Assembly: GCF_002915595.1 (NCBI RefSeq)
Contig: NZ_PQGG01000006.1
Span: 1 to 64,000 of the forward strand
Reading direction: 5' to 3'
Source of the DNA: Zhongshania marina
GTDB lineage: Bacteria; Pseudomonadota; Gammaproteobacteria; Pseudomonadales; Spongiibacteraceae
DNA length: 64,000 nucleotides
Each line of letters opens with the position of its first letter. The first letter of the stretch is position 1. A program made the position numbers and the translations under genes. Of this stretch, positions 38,774 to 48,739 are shown in pieces. The notes under the pieces are model-generated. The model was not told the DNA's origin, did no database searches, and saw only the letters and a list, made by a program, of their open reading frames with translations.

Positions 38774-39283
38774 CTAGCACTGAGAAATATCACGGCCCTG
38801 CCACCGAAACGGCACCGGCCACAACTTCTGATCCGACTCATAAGCCTGCCATAAATCGCGATAGCTGCGACCAGCGATGGGGTGGCGATGATCCGGTGCT
38901 ATTTCACTGAGCGGCAATAATACAAAGGCATTGTATAGGACCTCATCCCGCGGCAATTCTATTCCGGCGTGGCAGCCCGTAAGCTCACCATAACTTAAAA
39001 TATCAATATCGAGGGTACGGGGGCTAAATTTAGGCGCATCCGCCAAGCGGCCATTGCTTAATTCAATGTCCCGCAACTGGGCAGCTAAATCAGCCAAGGG
39101 AAGATCAGTGGAAAAACTCACCGCCATATTTAAAAACAAGGTGCCGCGAAACCCCACCGACTCGCTTTCATACACCCGCGACAGACTCAATGAACCGTAT
39201 AATTGAGTGAGGGTATCGAGCGCAATAGTCATGTGTTTATAGCGGGCGGTATTACTGCCTAAGCTCAAAAAAACCTCGGCCAT
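38774..39283 (-). CDS. folK: 2-amino-4-hydroxy-6-hydroxymethyldihydropteridine pyrophosphokinase
   Basis: FolK moves pyrophosphate from ATP to the pterin in folate synthesis. The 169-residue protein has LSLGSNTARYKH, FLNMAVSFSTDLP, the PRTLDIDILSYGE signature and ELPRDEVLYNAFVLLPLSEIAPD with catalytic acidic and His residues. It follows folB by 2 bp and is convergent with cca. Confidence 0.93.
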   Translation of the reverse strand: MAEVFLSLGSNTARYKHMTIALDTLTQLYGSLSLSRVYESESVGFRGTLFLNMAVSFSTDLPLADLAAQLRDIELSNGRLADAPKFSPRTLDIDILSYGELTGCHAGIELPRDEVLYNAFVLLPLSEIAPDHRHPIAGRSYRDLWQAYESDQKLWPVPFRWQGRDISQC

Positions 39284-39285
39284 AA

Positions 39286-39639
39286 TCAGCGCTGACCACG
39301 CTCAATAATAATACCTACGTCGCTAGCCTGGCGCATCGCCCCCGGCTTGCTCAAACTCAGCCGCAACCACGGCACATTGAATTCGCTCATAATCATTTCT
39401 GCACAGCGCTGCGCCAGTGTTTCAACCAAGGCAAAATCGCTGTCTTTTACAAAGCGCTCAACCGTTTCGGTAACAGCCTTATAATTTAAGGTGAGACTAA
39501 TATCATCCCCCGCCGCCGCAGGACGAATATCGGTGCCCAATTCCAAATCCAGCACCAAGCTCTGGCGATGCGCACGCTCAAAGTCGTAAATGCCGATGAC
39601 TGTATCGACCCGCAAACCACGTATATACACAATATCCAT
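39286..39639 (-). CDS. folB: Dihydroneopterin aldolase
   Basis: FolB cleaves dihydroneopterin in folate synthesis. The 117-residue protein has IRGLRVDTVIGIYDFERAHRQSLVLDLELG at the N-terminus, LNYKAVTETVERFV, the catalytic Glu in FALVETLAQRCAE, and a C-terminal LSLSKPGAM with the conserved Lys. It forms a two-gene folB-folK unit. plsY, which usually lies upstream in Pseudomonas, is absent. Confidence 0.93.
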   Translation of the reverse strand: MDIVYIRGLRVDTVIGIYDFERAHRQSLVLDLELGTDIRPAAAGDDISLTLNYKAVTETVERFVKDSDFALVETLAQRCAEMIMSEFNVPWLRLSLSKPGAMRQASDVGIIIERGQR

Positions 39640-39668
39640 AAACGGCCCTTTGCCCGACGATTAGTAAA

Positions 39669-40694
39669 TCAGACTGAGCTTAATTCAGTCATCGGCCAAC
39701 GGGGCCGTATTGCAACACCAAGATCCTCGTGCTGCCCTGCCAGCAAACGACAGTGCCCCGCATAGGCGATCATCGCCCCATTATCTGTGCAAAATTCTGG
39801 CCGCGGATAAAACACCTTGCCGCCGGTTTTGGCTAATTTTTGCGCCAAGCGTTCACGCAAAACCTTATTCGCACTGACTCCCCCCGCCATAACCAAGGTG
39901 CTTAAATTCTCTTGTATAAGCGCTCGGGTACATTTAATGACCAGCGTATCGACCACCGCCTCTTGAAAGGCGGCGGCAATATCTGCCTGATCCTGAGCAT
40001 TATAGGTGCCCGCCTCACGGCTTGCGGCCACGGTATTTAGGGTAAAGGTTTTCAAACCGCTAAAACTAAAATCCAAACCCGGGCGATTCACCATCGGCCT
40101 AGGAAAAGTGTATTTGCCGACTGTTCCTCGCTCTGCGGCCTTAGCGACCTGCGGCCCACCGGGATAGCCTAAATCGAGCATTTTTGCGGCTTTATCAAAT
40201 GCCTCGCCGGCTGCGTCATCCAGTGACTCACCTAAAATTTGATACTGACCAATACCATCAACACGCACAAGCTGGGTATGCCCCCCGGACACCAGCAGGG
40301 CGACAAAGGGAAAGCTCGGTGCATTCTCTTCCAGCATCGGCGCCAGTAAATGCCCCTCCATATGGTGCACCGCCACTGCGGGAATCCCCCAACCGTAGGC
40401 CATTGCCCGACCGGCGCAAGCGCCCACCATTAAGGCCCCCGCCAAACCGGGGCCATTGGTAAAGGCTACGCCATCTAATTGCTCGCCACGCATTCCAGCC
40501 TTGTCTAAGACTTCGCGCACCAAGGGCAGCAGTTTGCGCACATGGTCTCGCGACGCCAATTCGGGCACTACACCACCAAACTCTGCATGCAGCGCAATCT
40601 GGCTATATAAAGCTTCAGCAAGCAAACCTTGCTCAGAATCGTATATCGCCACACCTGTTTCGTCACAGGAGGTTTCCAGTCCTAAAACACGCAC
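39669..40694 (-). CDS. tsaD: tRNA N6-threonylcarbamoyladenosine transferase TsaD
   Basis: TsaD transfers the threonylcarbamoyl group to A37 of ANN-decoding tRNAs, working with TsaB and TsaE. The 341-residue protein has [15 protein letters not shown], the metal-binding [23 protein letters not shown] and [14 protein letters not shown] chose GTG at 40694, which gives the family N-terminus; the frame is open to a TTG at 40739. It is divergent from rpsU, the conserved order in gammaproteobacteria. Confidence 0.94.
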   Translation of the reverse strand: MRVLGLETSCDETGVAIYDSEQGLLAEALYSQIALHAEFGGVVPELASRDHVRKLLPLVREVLDKAGMRGEQLDGVAFTNGPGLAGALMVGACAGRAMAYGWGIPAVAVHHMEGHLLAPMLEENAPSFPFVALLVSGGHTQLVRVDGIGQYQILGESLDDAAGEAFDKAAKMLDLGYPGGPQVAKAAERGTVGKYTFPRPMVNRPGLDFSFSGLKTFTLNTVAASREAGTYNAQDQADIAAAFQEAVVDTLVIKCTRALIQENLSTLVMAGGVSANKVLRERLAQKLAKTGGKVFYPRPEFCTDNGAMIAYAGHCRLLAGQHEDLGVAIRPRWPMTELSSV

Positions 40695-40770
40695 TTTCCG
40701 ACATCCCACACTAATTGAGCGCGCATGATACTGGCTCAACAGGATTCACACCAGTTATCGCCTTAATGGC

Positions 40771-40798
40771 TTTGCTTTTTGCCACAACAGAGTATAGA
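40771..40798 (+). promoter_or_regulatory. Candidate promoter for rpsU
   Basis: TTTGCT (40771-40776) and TATAGA (40793-40798) are separated by 16 bp, about 80 bp before the rpsU ATG and within the tsaD-rpsU divergent region. The match to the sigma-70 consensus is moderate. Confidence 0.35.
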
Positions 40799-40879
40799 AT
40801 TCAGCGCCCTTGGAGTGCCGCTTTCAATTTTGCGGTGCAAACAGCAAATTTTGCACATTGATTAGGACAGGTTTAACGA

Positions 40880-41095
40880 ATGCCTTCAGTCAAACTCAAA
40901 GAAAACGAACCATTTGATATCGCCCTACGCCGTTTTAAGCGTTCTTGCGAGAAAGCAGGCGTATTAGCGGAAGTTCGTCGTCGTGAATTCTACGAAAAGC
41001 CAACTTCTGTTCGTAAGCGCCAAGCAGCAGCCGCTGTTAAGCGTCACGCTAAAAAAGTATCACGCGACAACAAAAAGCAGCAGCGCCTTTACTAA
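40880..41095 (+). CDS. rpsU: 30S ribosomal protein S21
   Basis: The 71-residue basic protein matches bS21 throughout ([39 protein letters not shown]), with a Lys/Arg-rich tail. It helps mRNA engage the 30S subunit. GGACAGG precedes the ATG. It is the first gene of the rpsU-yqeY-dnaG-rpoD cluster. Confidence 0.97.
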   Translation: MPSVKLKENEPFDIALRRFKRSCEKAGVLAEVRRREFYEKPTSVRKRQAAAAVKRHAKKVSRDNKKQQRLY

Positions 41096-41117
41096 GATCT
41101 CGAATTAGCGAGTTCTT
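41094..41117 (+). terminator. Possible attenuator hairpin after rpsU
   Basis: AAGATCTCG (41094-41102) pairs with CGAGTTCTT (41109-41117) at 8 of 9 positions around AATTAG, directly at the rpsU stop. There is no U-run. A partial terminator between rpsU and dnaG is known in the E. coli operon, so partial attenuation here is plausible. Confidence 0.4.
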
Positions 41118-41171
41118 AGCAGCACTTTGCGCTTTAGCTACACCCTCCTTATATAGGAATCTCTGCGAGCC

Positions 41172-41624
41172 ATGGCAGATCAAACGCTGAAACAAACACT
41201 CACAGACGCGATGAAAACCGCGATGCGAGCCAAAGAGAAAGCGACATTGAATGCCGTGCGACTCATACTCGCCGAGATAAAACGCATAGAAGTCGACGAG
41301 CGCATCGAATTAGACGATGCACGCGTGCTCGCCATACTCGACAAAATGTGCAAGCAACGCCGCGATTCGATCAGCCAGTATGAAAATGCTGGCCGTGAAG
41401 AGCTGGCCGAGCAAGAACGCTTTGAAATGAGCGTTATCCAATCTTATATGCCCACCCCCTTGAGCGACGACGAACTGGAAGGCCTCATTAAAGAAGCCAT
41501 TGCCAGCAGCGGCGCTGAAGCGGTAAAAGATATGGGCAAAGTAGTCGCCGTACTCAAGCCCAAGGTTCAGGGCCGTGCCGACATGGGCGCCGTGAGTCAA
41601 AAAATTAAGGCACTACTGGCTTAG
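41172..41624 (+). CDS. yqeY: GatB/YqeY-domain protein
   Basis: A 150-residue helical protein related to the tail domain of the GatB amidotransferase subunit (LKQTLTDAMKTAMRAKEKATLNAVRLILAEIKRIEVDER, QSYMPTPLSDDELEGLIKEAI, MGKVVAVLKPKVQGRADMGAVSQ). Its cellular role is unknown. It sits between rpsU and dnaG, a frequent position in proteobacteria. Confidence 0.93.
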   Translation: MADQTLKQTLTDAMKTAMRAKEKATLNAVRLILAEIKRIEVDERIELDDARVLAILDKMCKQRRDSISQYENAGREELAEQERFEMSVIQSYMPTPLSDDELEGLIKEAIASSGAEAVKDMGKVVAVLKPKVQGRADMGAVSQKIKALLA

Positions 41625-41696
41625 CACTGCCAAGGCAATTGCTAGGACTAACATCAGCTGATACGCTCACTCAACTTCTGCTCCGGAAACACTAAC

Positions 41697-43562
41697 GTGG
41701 CCGCAAAAGGACGTATCCCCCAATATTTTATCGACGAGCTGCTCTCCCGAGTCGATATTGTTGATGTTATAAATCGCCGCGTTCCCCTCAAAAAAACCGG
41801 CAAGAATTACAGTGCGCGCTGCCCCTTTCACGAAGAAAAAACGCCCTCTTTCAGCGTTAACCCAGACAAACAGTTCTACTACTGCTTCGGATGCGGCGCA
41901 GGCGGCAATGCCGTCGGCTTTATCATGGACTACGAGCGCCAAGATTTTCCAAGCGCAGTAGACAATCTTGCCCACATCGCCGGACTAGAGGTTCCCCGCG
42001 AAGAACTCAGCCCGCAGCAACAGGTAAAGCAAGAACGCCGCAAAACTATTTACGATCTTATGGAGCAGGTCTCGACCTATTACCAAAAGCAGCTCCGCGT
42101 AGATCCACAATCCCAGCGCGCCATCGACTATTTAAAACGGCGCGGCCTCAGCGGACGTATCGCTCGGGATTTCAATATCGGTTTTGCGCCCCCCGGCTGG
42201 GACAATTTGCTAAAAACCTTTGGCGACACCGACGAGCACAAACAACAGCTGATCGACGCTGGCATGCTTATCGAAAAAGAAGACGGCAAACTCTACGACC
42301 GTTTTCGCGACCGAATTATGTTCCCCATCCGCGACAACCGCGGACGCGTGATCGCTTTTGGTGGTCGAGTATTAGGTGACGACAAACCCAAATATTTAAA
42401 CTCGCCAGAAACCGATATATTTCACAAAGGCAAAGAACTCTACGGCCTGTATCAAGCTCGCCAAAACAACCGCCACCTAGAACAACTACTGGTGGTTGAA
42501 GGCTATATGGATGTCGTCGCACTGGCCCAGCACGGCATCATGACAGGCATCGCCACCCTCGGCACCGCCAGCAATACCGAGCATTTACGCACCGCATTCC
42601 GCTATGCCAGCGAACTTATATTCTGTTTCGACGGCGACGCCGCCGGCCGCAAAGCCGCCGAGCGCGCATTAGAAAATGCCTTGCCGGTAATGGAAGATGG
42701 CCGCCGAATCCGATTTTTATTTTTACCCGAAGGCGATGACCCAGATAGCGTGGTTAACCGCGACGGCGCCGCCGGCTTTCAAAAACTTTTGGCTGGCGCT
42801 GCGCCACTAGAGCGCTATTTTTTTGAATCTCTGCATGAACAAACCGATCCAGACACCCTGGAGGGTAAAGCGCGACTCAGTAAATTAGCCCTGCCCCGAC
42901 TAAAGCTCTTACCCGACGGCGTGTTTCGCCAGCTTATGCTGGACTCCCTAGCCGAACGTACTGGACTTAGCCGCCAATCTATCGACCAACTGCTAAACGA
43001 CACTGAAGCCGCTCCAGTGGAAGATCAAGCAGTAAAGCCAGCAGCGCCAGAGCAACGTCGCAACACCGCCCAGAAACTGACGGCAAAACTACCCGGAACC
43101 CGTCGCGACCCGCTGCTTTTTGCCTTGGCGATGTTGCTATACAACCCCCGCGCAGCCGCCACCAGCACCGCTAATGTCGGTGATGTAGAGGCGTCGCCAG
43201 CGGCCGCACTTCTCAGCAACACCATCACCCTACTTAAAAAACGCCCAGAATCCAGTACCGCCATGCTGCTCGGCCACTGGTATGGGCAGCCAGAATATGA
43301 GGTGATGACCGAAGCGCTCAAAACCATTGAGCTGCTCGGCACGGAATTAAGCGACGAGAAGGCCGAAACCGCCTTCGCCGACACCTTAGCGTATTTAGAA
43401 GCGCAAAAATCGACCCAAATCCTGCGCGAACACGTAGATAAATTAAGGGAAGGTAATGAAGTCGACAAAACCGCCAGCGCGAACTACGCTGAACTAAGTG
43501 AGACGGATAAACAGCAATTATTAGCGATTCAGCAGCTTTTAAAGCAAAAGCATCGCTTGTAA
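41697..43562 (+). CDS. dnaG: DNA primase
   Basis: DnaG makes RNA primers for replication. The 621-residue protein has the CHC2 zinc finger near residue 40 (CPFHEEKTPSFSVNPDKQFYYCFGCG), the catalytic core with TOPRIM motifs VVEGYMDVVAL and CFDGDAAGRKAAERA, and a C-terminal helicase-binding domain. It starts with GTG after CCGGAAACACTAAC. It is followed by rpoD with its own probable promoter. Confidence 0.96.
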   Translation: MAAKGRIPQYFIDELLSRVDIVDVINRRVPLKKTGKNYSARCPFHEEKTPSFSVNPDKQFYYCFGCGAGGNAVGFIMDYERQDFPSAVDNLAHIAGLEVPREELSPQQQVKQERRKTIYDLMEQVSTYYQKQLRVDPQSQRAIDYLKRRGLSGRIARDFNIGFAPPGWDNLLKTFGDTDEHKQQLIDAGMLIEKEDGKLYDRFRDRIMFPIRDNRGRVIAFGGRVLGDDKPKYLNSPETDIFHKGKELYGLYQARQNNRHLEQLLVVEGYMDVVALAQHGIMTGIATLGTASNTEHLRTAFRYASELIFCFDGDAAGRKAAERALENALPVMEDGRRIRFLFLPEGDDPDSVVNRDGAAGFQKLLAGAAPLERYFFESLHEQTDPDTLEGKARLSKLALPRLKLLPDGVFRQLMLDSLAERTGLSRQSIDQLLNDTEAAPVEDQAVKPAAPEQRRNTAQKLTAKLPGTRRDPLLFALAMLLYNPRAAATSTANVGDVEASPAAALLSNTITLLKKRPESSTAMLLGHWYGQPEYEVMTEALKTIELLGTELSDEKAETAFADTLAYLEAQKSTQILREHVDKLREGNEVDKTASANYAELSETDKQQLLAIQQLLKQKHRL

Positions 43563-43695
43563 AACCAGCGATCCGCCACCACAACAGTGGTATCAACAAT
43601 TTATCGCAGCACGCAGACACACCGGCCACAGACGAATTAGCTAAGCGCCCCTGAACAAGTCCGGAATTTACTGGTCGTACGGGGGGTAAATAGAG

Positions 43696-43701
43696 TATAA
43701 T
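43696..43701 (+). promoter_or_regulatory. Candidate -10 element for rpoD
   Basis: A perfect TATAAT lies 45 bp before the rpoD ATG in the 183-bp dnaG-rpoD gap. No good -35 hexamer is found at 16-18 bp, so the assignment is tentative. Confidence 0.35.
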
Positions 43702-43745
43702 TCGCGGCTATTTTTTAACCTGCACCTAACGAGTAATTTGAAAGA

Positions 43746-45533
43746 ATGAGTGACTCAAAGCATCAATCGCGCCTCAAACAACTCATTGCCAAAGGCAAGG
43801 AGCAGGGTTATCTAACGTACTCTGAGGTCAACGACCACTTACCGGAAGACATTTCTGATCCGGATCAGGTCGAAGAAATCATCCAAATGATCAATGACAT
43901 GGGTATTCAGGTGTTTGAACACGCACCTGATGAAGATACCCTGATCATGGCTGGCAGCGATTCGCCAGACGATATCGCCGCCGCCGAAGCTGCAGCAGCA
44001 CTTGCAGCAGTAGAGACGGAAACTGGCCGCACCACCGACCCAGTGCGTATGTATATGCGCGAAATGGGCACGGTCGAGCTACTGACCCGTGAAGGCGAGA
44101 TTGTCATTGCCAAGCGAATCGAAGAAGGTATTCGCGAAGTTATGGCCGCACTGGCCTACTACCCCGGTGTTGTTACTGGCGTATTAGCCGAGTACGACAA
44201 AGTTGCCACTGAAGAGCGCCGCCTTGGCGACATCATGAGCGGCTATTTAGATCCCGCCGACAATGTGCCGTCACCTCAGGCGCAGGCCGCCGCCGCTGCC
44301 GAAGCCAGCGACGACGATGAAGAAGCCGTTTCTGGCCCAGATCCAGAAGAAGCAAAAATCCGCTTCGCCGCCCTGAAAAAGCAATCAGACAAAGTAGAAA
44401 AGTCGATTGCCGAACACGGCCGCTATAGCAAACAAACCGCAAAAGAATTAAATGCCCTAGGTGAGTTGTTCAAATACTTCAAACTTACCCCGAGCATGTT
44501 CGACCCATTGATTGAAGAAGTTCGCACGACGCTGAGCTCGATCCGCGCAATGGAGCGCGAGATCATGACCGTGTGCGTGAAAAACGTCGGGATCGATCGC
44601 AAAGAGTTTATTCGCAGCTTCCAAGGCAATGAAGCGAACTTGAAGTGGGCTGACGAGCTATTAAAGAAACACCCCAAGCTCGCCGACTACAGCGATATTA
44701 TCCGTCGTATTCAAAACAAAATTGCCTATATAGAAGAGCGCCAAGACCTCACGATTTCTGACATAAAGGAAATCAACCGTCGCGTGTCTATCGGTGAAGC
44801 CCGCGCCCGTCGCGCCAAGAAAGAAATGGTCGAGGCCAACCTGCGTCTGGTTATCTCGATTGCGAAAAAATATACCAACCGTGGTTTGCAGTTCCTCGAT
44901 CTGATTCAGGAAGGCAATATCGGTTTGATGAAAGCAGTAGATAAGTTTGAATACCGTCGCGGTTACAAGTTCTCTACTTATGCGACATGGTGGATACGTC
45001 AGGCCATTACCCGCTCTATTGCGGACCAAGCCCGCACGATTCGTATTCCGGTACACATGATTGAAACGATTAACAAACTGAATCGTATCTCTCGTCAAAT
45101 GCTTCAGGAAATGGGTCGCGAACCCACGCCAGAAGAACTCGGCGAGCGCATGGAAATGCCAGAAGACAAAGTTCGCAAAGTGCTGAAAATCGCCAAAGAG
45201 CCGATTTCGATGGAAACCCCCATCGGTGACGACGAAGATTCGCATTTGGGCGACTTTATTGAAGACAGCACCATCTCGTCACCCATTGAGTCTGCTACCG
45301 GCGAAGGCCTGCGCGAAGCAACCAAAGACGTGTTGGCTGGACTGACTGCCCGCGAAGCGAAAGTACTGCGTATGCGTTTCGGTATCGATATGAACACCGA
45401 CCACACGCTAGAAGAGGTTGGCAAGCAGTTCGACGTAACCCGCGAACGTATTCGTCAAATCGAAGCCAAGGCATTGCGCAAATTGCGCCATCCTACCCGC
45501 TCAGATCATCTGCGCAGCTTCCTAGACGAATAA
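43746..45533 (+). CDS. rpoD: RNA polymerase primary sigma factor RpoD
   Basis: Sigma-70 directs RNA polymerase to housekeeping promoters. The 595-residue protein has region 1.1 ([24 protein letters not shown]), region 1.2 ([21 protein letters not shown]), an acidic non-conserved region, region 2 ([34 protein letters not shown]), region 3 and region 4 ([20 protein letters not shown]). Full length. It ends the macromolecular synthesis cluster and is followed by a large hairpin. Confidence 0.97.
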   Translation: MSDSKHQSRLKQLIAKGKEQGYLTYSEVNDHLPEDISDPDQVEEIIQMINDMGIQVFEHAPDEDTLIMAGSDSPDDIAAAEAAAALAAVETETGRTTDPVRMYMREMGTVELLTREGEIVIAKRIEEGIREVMAALAYYPGVVTGVLAEYDKVATEERRLGDIMSGYLDPADNVPSPQAQAAAAAEASDDDEEAVSGPDPEEAKIRFAALKKQSDKVEKSIAEHGRYSKQTAKELNALGELFKYFKLTPSMFDPLIEEVRTTLSSIRAMEREIMTVCVKNVGIDRKEFIRSFQGNEANLKWADELLKKHPKLADYSDIIRRIQNKIAYIEERQDLTISDIKEINRRVSIGEARARRAKKEMVEANLRLVISIAKKYTNRGLQFLDLIQEGNIGLMKAVDKFEYRRGYKFSTYATWWIRQAITRSIADQARTIRIPVHMIETINKLNRISRQMLQEMGREPTPEELGERMEMPEDKVRKVLKIAKEPISMETPIGDDEDSHLGDFIEDSTISSPIESATGEGLREATKDVLAGLTAREAKVLRMRFGIDMNTDHTLEEVGKQFDVTRERIRQIEAKALRKLRHPTRSDHLRSFLDE

Positions 45534-45548
45534 CGACAGCACCACAAA

Positions 45549-45588
45549 CCGAGCTTGCCCGCCAGTACACACTGGCAGGCAAGCTCGG
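45549..45588 (+). terminator. Large hairpin after rpoD
   Basis: CCGAGCTTGCC and its complement, then GCCAGT-ACAC-ACTGGC inside, form a stem of about 17 bp with one C-A mismatch and a four-base loop, 16 bp past the rpoD stop. No U-tract follows (GAGCTCACTT), so it may act as an RNA 3'-end stabiliser or a Rho-assisted terminator rather than a classic terminator. Confidence 0.6.
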
Positions 45589-45616
45589 AGCTCACTTAGA
45601 CAATGGAATTATTACG

Positions 45617-46159
45617 ATGCTAGCTAAAGCTCCACAACTGCTACGCACCGCTAGCATTTCACTTGTATTAGCAGCCCTTCTTGGCGGCTGCCAATCTGCT
45701 CCGCCAAACACTGACAGCCCCGCACCGCCAACATTCAATACCAGCATCCAAACCACCAGTCTTAGCCAAGCTCTGCAACAACTTGAGTCACGGCAATTTG
45801 TGGCCGCTGAAGCTGACTTCCAATCAATACTTAGCGCTAGCTCAGATCAAGCCGCTATTCAACAGGCTTTAGCGGGTCTGACACTGGTTTATTTATACGA
45901 CGACAGCCCACTTTTTAGTCTGCCGCTGGCTACCGCAACAATGGACCGGCTATACCAGCACATCATGCGCTGGCCTCAAAACAGACCGAGCATAAATATG
46001 CTACTGCTAAGCTTAAATATGTGTTTTGACCAAAGGCTAAAGCTGAACCAAGAAATTGATCTGCGTGAAAAAACAGAAGCGAGAGAGCAAAAGCTCATAA
46101 ACGAAACCATTGCCCTGCAACGCGCAATCGAAAAATTACGACGCCTCACACTGCATTAA
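45617..46159 (+). CDS. Lipoprotein with helical repeat and coiled-coil tail
   Basis: I do not recognise the family firmly. The 180-residue protein has a lipobox LLGGC with Cys25, a Pro/Ser/Thr-rich linker, a TPR-like helical middle (LSQALQQLESRQFVAAEADFQSIL, QAALAGLTLVYLYDDSPLFSLP-like helices) and a charged coiled coil at the end. The layout recalls QseG-type lipoproteins that sit with sensor kinases, and its 3' end faces a hybrid kinase gene 13 bp away. The link is only suggestive. Confidence 0.7.
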   Translation: MLAKAPQLLRTASISLVLAALLGGCQSAPPNTDSPAPPTFNTSIQTTSLSQALQQLESRQFVAAEADFQSILSASSDQAAIQQALAGLTLVYLYDDSPLFSLPLATATMDRLYQHIMRWPQNRPSINMLLLSLNMCFDQRLKLNQEIDLREKTEAREQKLINETIALQRAIEKLRRLTLH

Positions 46160-46172
46160 ATTTACTTGCGGC

Positions 46173-48371
46173 TCACGCACCGCGATTCAAATACGCCCCA
46201 AGCTGTTCGCGCAGACTTTGAATTTCCTCTTCGGTCTGCGCCATTAACACCGGTACTGTGCGCCAATGTTCGGTCCGTAAATGTGCAACTAAACGACTTA
46301 TTTGACTGCTGTCATTATGCGGCCCCATCACAATCAACTGCCACGGAAGTTCAGTGAGCAATTCAGCCACCCTCGCCAAATCGCCGGTGTGATAAATTTT
46401 CCAATGTTCCGCCCCTGGCAACTGCTCAATAACCTGAGCGAGAATATCTCCCTCTTCAATCAACAGCATATTTCCAACCGCCGTCGCCGGCAGTAAGTCC
46501 CTCACCACCGCTGTTAATTCAGCACTCTCTACGGGTTTAACCAAATAGCCACTTGCGCCTAGTAACAAGCCCAGATCATGCTCATTTAACATCGACAGCA
46601 TTAACACCGGCACACTGCCCAACACCGCGTCGCCACGCAAACTATGTAAAACCTGCCAACCATCTAGGCCTGGCATCATGACATCCAACACCACCAGATC
46701 TGGGCGATGCTCCTTGGCCATTGCCAAACCCTCTGCGCCGGATGAGGCCGTGCGCACGCGGTAGCCTTCGCGACTCAACGCCCTGTGGCTCAAATCTAGC
46801 GCCGCCAAATCGTCATCGATCACCAAAATGTCGCCACTGGCGTTTTTCTCTAAATTAGCGAATTTGCTGTCACTCACATCTATCGGCAGTCTTAGTTCAA
46901 AACGTGAACCCAGCCCCAACTCGCTACTGGCGGTAATAGTACCCCCCAATAATTCCGCAAACTTTCGCGAAATCGTTAAGCCCAAGCCAGAGCCGCCGTA
47001 TTGTTTGGTGGTTGATAAATCAGCTTGCACAAAAGCATCAAATACCCGTCCAAGCTGTTCTTCGCTCATGCCAATACCGGTATCTTTCACCTCTGCGAGT
47101 AAATAATTTCGCCCCCCCTCGGCCAACTCAGACACCGTTAAATGCACGTCGCCAGCGCGGGTAAATTTGGCGGCATTACTGAGCAGATTGAGCAATATTT
47201 GCCGTAGGCGGGTGACATCGGTGCGAATACGTGCATTCTGCAAATTGAATTCACAGCGCAAGGTATTGCCATTTTTTTCCATCAGCGGTGCCACGGTAAT
47301 TTCCACATCCCGCAGCACTGTCTCTAGGGCAACATCTTCCCAATAAACCGCCATGCGGCCGGACTCTATTTTCGAGATATCCAAGACATCATTAATCAAG
47401 GTGAGCAGGTGCTTGCCTGCCAATTGAATTTTTTCGAGGTCGGGCTGCAAGTCATTCACTGAGAGCTGCTCTTCCTCGGCTATTTCTTCTAGCAGCATTT
47501 CGGAATAGCCGATAATGGCATTCATCGGCGTGCGCAACTCATGGCTCATATTTGCCAAAAAACCACTCTTGGCCTGATTAGCGGCATCTGCGCGACGGCT
47601 CGCCTCCCGCACCCGACCCATCGCCTGACGAAGACTGGCGGCCATATCATTGAAGGAGTTCGCCAATTGGCCAAACTCGTCATGCCCCATATCACCTATG
47701 CTGTAATCAAAATTCCCGCCACCCCACTCAGAAGTGCCCTTCTGTAGTTGGCGAATTGCTCGGCGGGTATAGCGGGTCATGTAGTAACCCAACACAAACG
47801 TCGTAATAAGCGCCAATAAAAACACCCCTAAGGCGACCTTATTGGTTCTGCTCACCACCTCTCGCAAGCCCATATTGATTTCGTCAGAGCGCGCCAATAA
47901 ATACCATTCATTCGCGCTAATACGCGAACTCAGCGCGTCATATTCACGCTGCAATTCCTCCCCTGTAGGGCTGCCATTGCCAAGTAGAAATTGCTGCCAA
48001 TATTCAAGCAAAAGCGAGGCTTCCAAAGGCTCATAGCCGCCCTCTTCTAAGTACTCCTGTAAATCGCCACTCAACTCTTCTTCTAATGCTGCAAGGGCTT
48101 CTATGCCACCCAACAATTCACTGCGCTCTTCTGCTGTCACACCGTTTTGAGCACCCGACTCCGCCAGTGCATCTACCACCAATATTTTGCGATGCGCGCT
48201 ATACATACGCTGACTAAAATCATTAAGCTCAGATTGCGTTCGTATCACGTGCTGAAGCAACCACACATTGCGCCTACGGGTGTCATTACCCCATATTTGA
48301 ATTAACACACTTCCCAGTGACAACACCAAAATTGCGACAAAAGATAAGGTCAGGCGGCGGGTAAAACTCAT
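46173..48371 (-). CDS. Hybrid sensor histidine kinase/response regulator
   Basis: The 732-residue membrane kinase has TM1 near residues 9-28, a short helical periplasmic region, TM2 near 178-198, HAMP (about 200-255), HisKA with His277 in NMSHELRTPMNAIIGYSE, an ATPase domain (NLLSNAAKFTR, VKDTGIGMS, GGSGLGLTISRKFAE) and a receiver with PDLVVLDVMMPGLDGW. A last segment of about 110 residues (NMLLIEEGDILAQVI to LIVMGPHNDSS) looks like a second receiver lacking the phosphoacceptor Asp. It overlaps the upstream receiver gene by 4 bp. Confidence 0.88.
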   Translation of the reverse strand: MSFTRRLTLSFVAILVLSLGSVLIQIWGNDTRRRNVWLLQHVIRTQSELNDFSQRMYSAHRKILVVDALAESGAQNGVTAEERSELLGGIEALAALEEELSGDLQEYLEEGGYEPLEASLLLEYWQQFLLGNGSPTGEELQREYDALSSRISANEWYLLARSDEINMGLREVVSRTNKVALGVFLLALITTFVLGYYMTRYTRRAIRQLQKGTSEWGGGNFDYSIGDMGHDEFGQLANSFNDMAASLRQAMGRVREASRRADAANQAKSGFLANMSHELRTPMNAIIGYSEMLLEEIAEEEQLSVNDLQPDLEKIQLAGKHLLTLINDVLDISKIESGRMAVYWEDVALETVLRDVEITVAPLMEKNGNTLRCEFNLQNARIRTDVTRLRQILLNLLSNAAKFTRAGDVHLTVSELAEGGRNYLLAEVKDTGIGMSEEQLGRVFDAFVQADLSTTKQYGGSGLGLTISRKFAELLGGTITASSELGLGSRFELRLPIDVSDSKFANLEKNASGDILVIDDDLAALDLSHRALSREGYRVRTASSGAEGLAMAKEHRPDLVVLDVMMPGLDGWQVLHSLRGDAVLGSVPVLMLSMLNEHDLGLLLGASGYLVKPVESAELTAVVRDLLPATAVGNMLLIEEGDILAQVIEQLPGAEHWKIYHTGDLARVAELLTELPWQLIVMGPHNDSSQISRLVAHLRTEHWRTVPVLMAQTEEEIQSLREQLGAYLNRGA

Positions 48372-48739
48372 TCAGCAGCACCTAGCAAATGCGCAATTTT
48401 TCCGAGCAATCTTGGCAGATCAACGGGCTTGGTATCGTAATCATCGCAGCCCGCCAACAAGGCGCGCTGGCGGTCATCAGCCATTGCATGGGCGGTCAGG
48501 GCAATAATCGGAATATGCTGCAAAGCGGGGGTCGCCTTCATTTCTCTTGCGACCTGCCATCCATCTTTAACCGGTAAGCTCATATCTAACAGCATTAATG
48601 CGGGCGGGTTCTGTAAACACATATCTATGCCCTGTTGGCCGTCCACTGCTAGCACCACCTCGTAACCCTTGCGCTTTAAACGGCGACTAAGCATATCGCG
48701 GTTCATCTCATTGTCTTCGACCAGCAATATTGTTTGCAT
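48368..48739 (-). CDS. Single-domain response regulator (DivK/CheY type)
   Basis: The 123-residue receiver has ILLVEDNEMNRDML, phosphoacceptor Asp52 in LMLLDMSLPVKDGWQV, Thr in IALTAHAM and Lys in DTKPV. With no output domain it likely relays phosphate between the hybrid kinase and another partner. It overlaps both neighbours (1 bp upstream, 4 bp downstream), so all three genes are translationally coupled. Confidence 0.9.
   Translation of the reverse strand: MQTILLVEDNEMNRDMLSRRLKRKGYEVVLAVDGQQGIDMCLQNPPALMLLDMSLPVKDGWQVAREMKATPALQHIPIIALTAHAMADDRQRALLAGCDDYDTKPVDLPRLLGKIAHLLGAAE

Noticed and set aside
40184-40462. Plus-strand open frame inside tsaD
   Set aside because: It is a shadow of tsaD on the other strand, with a low-complexity Arg/Pro-rich product and no ribosome site.
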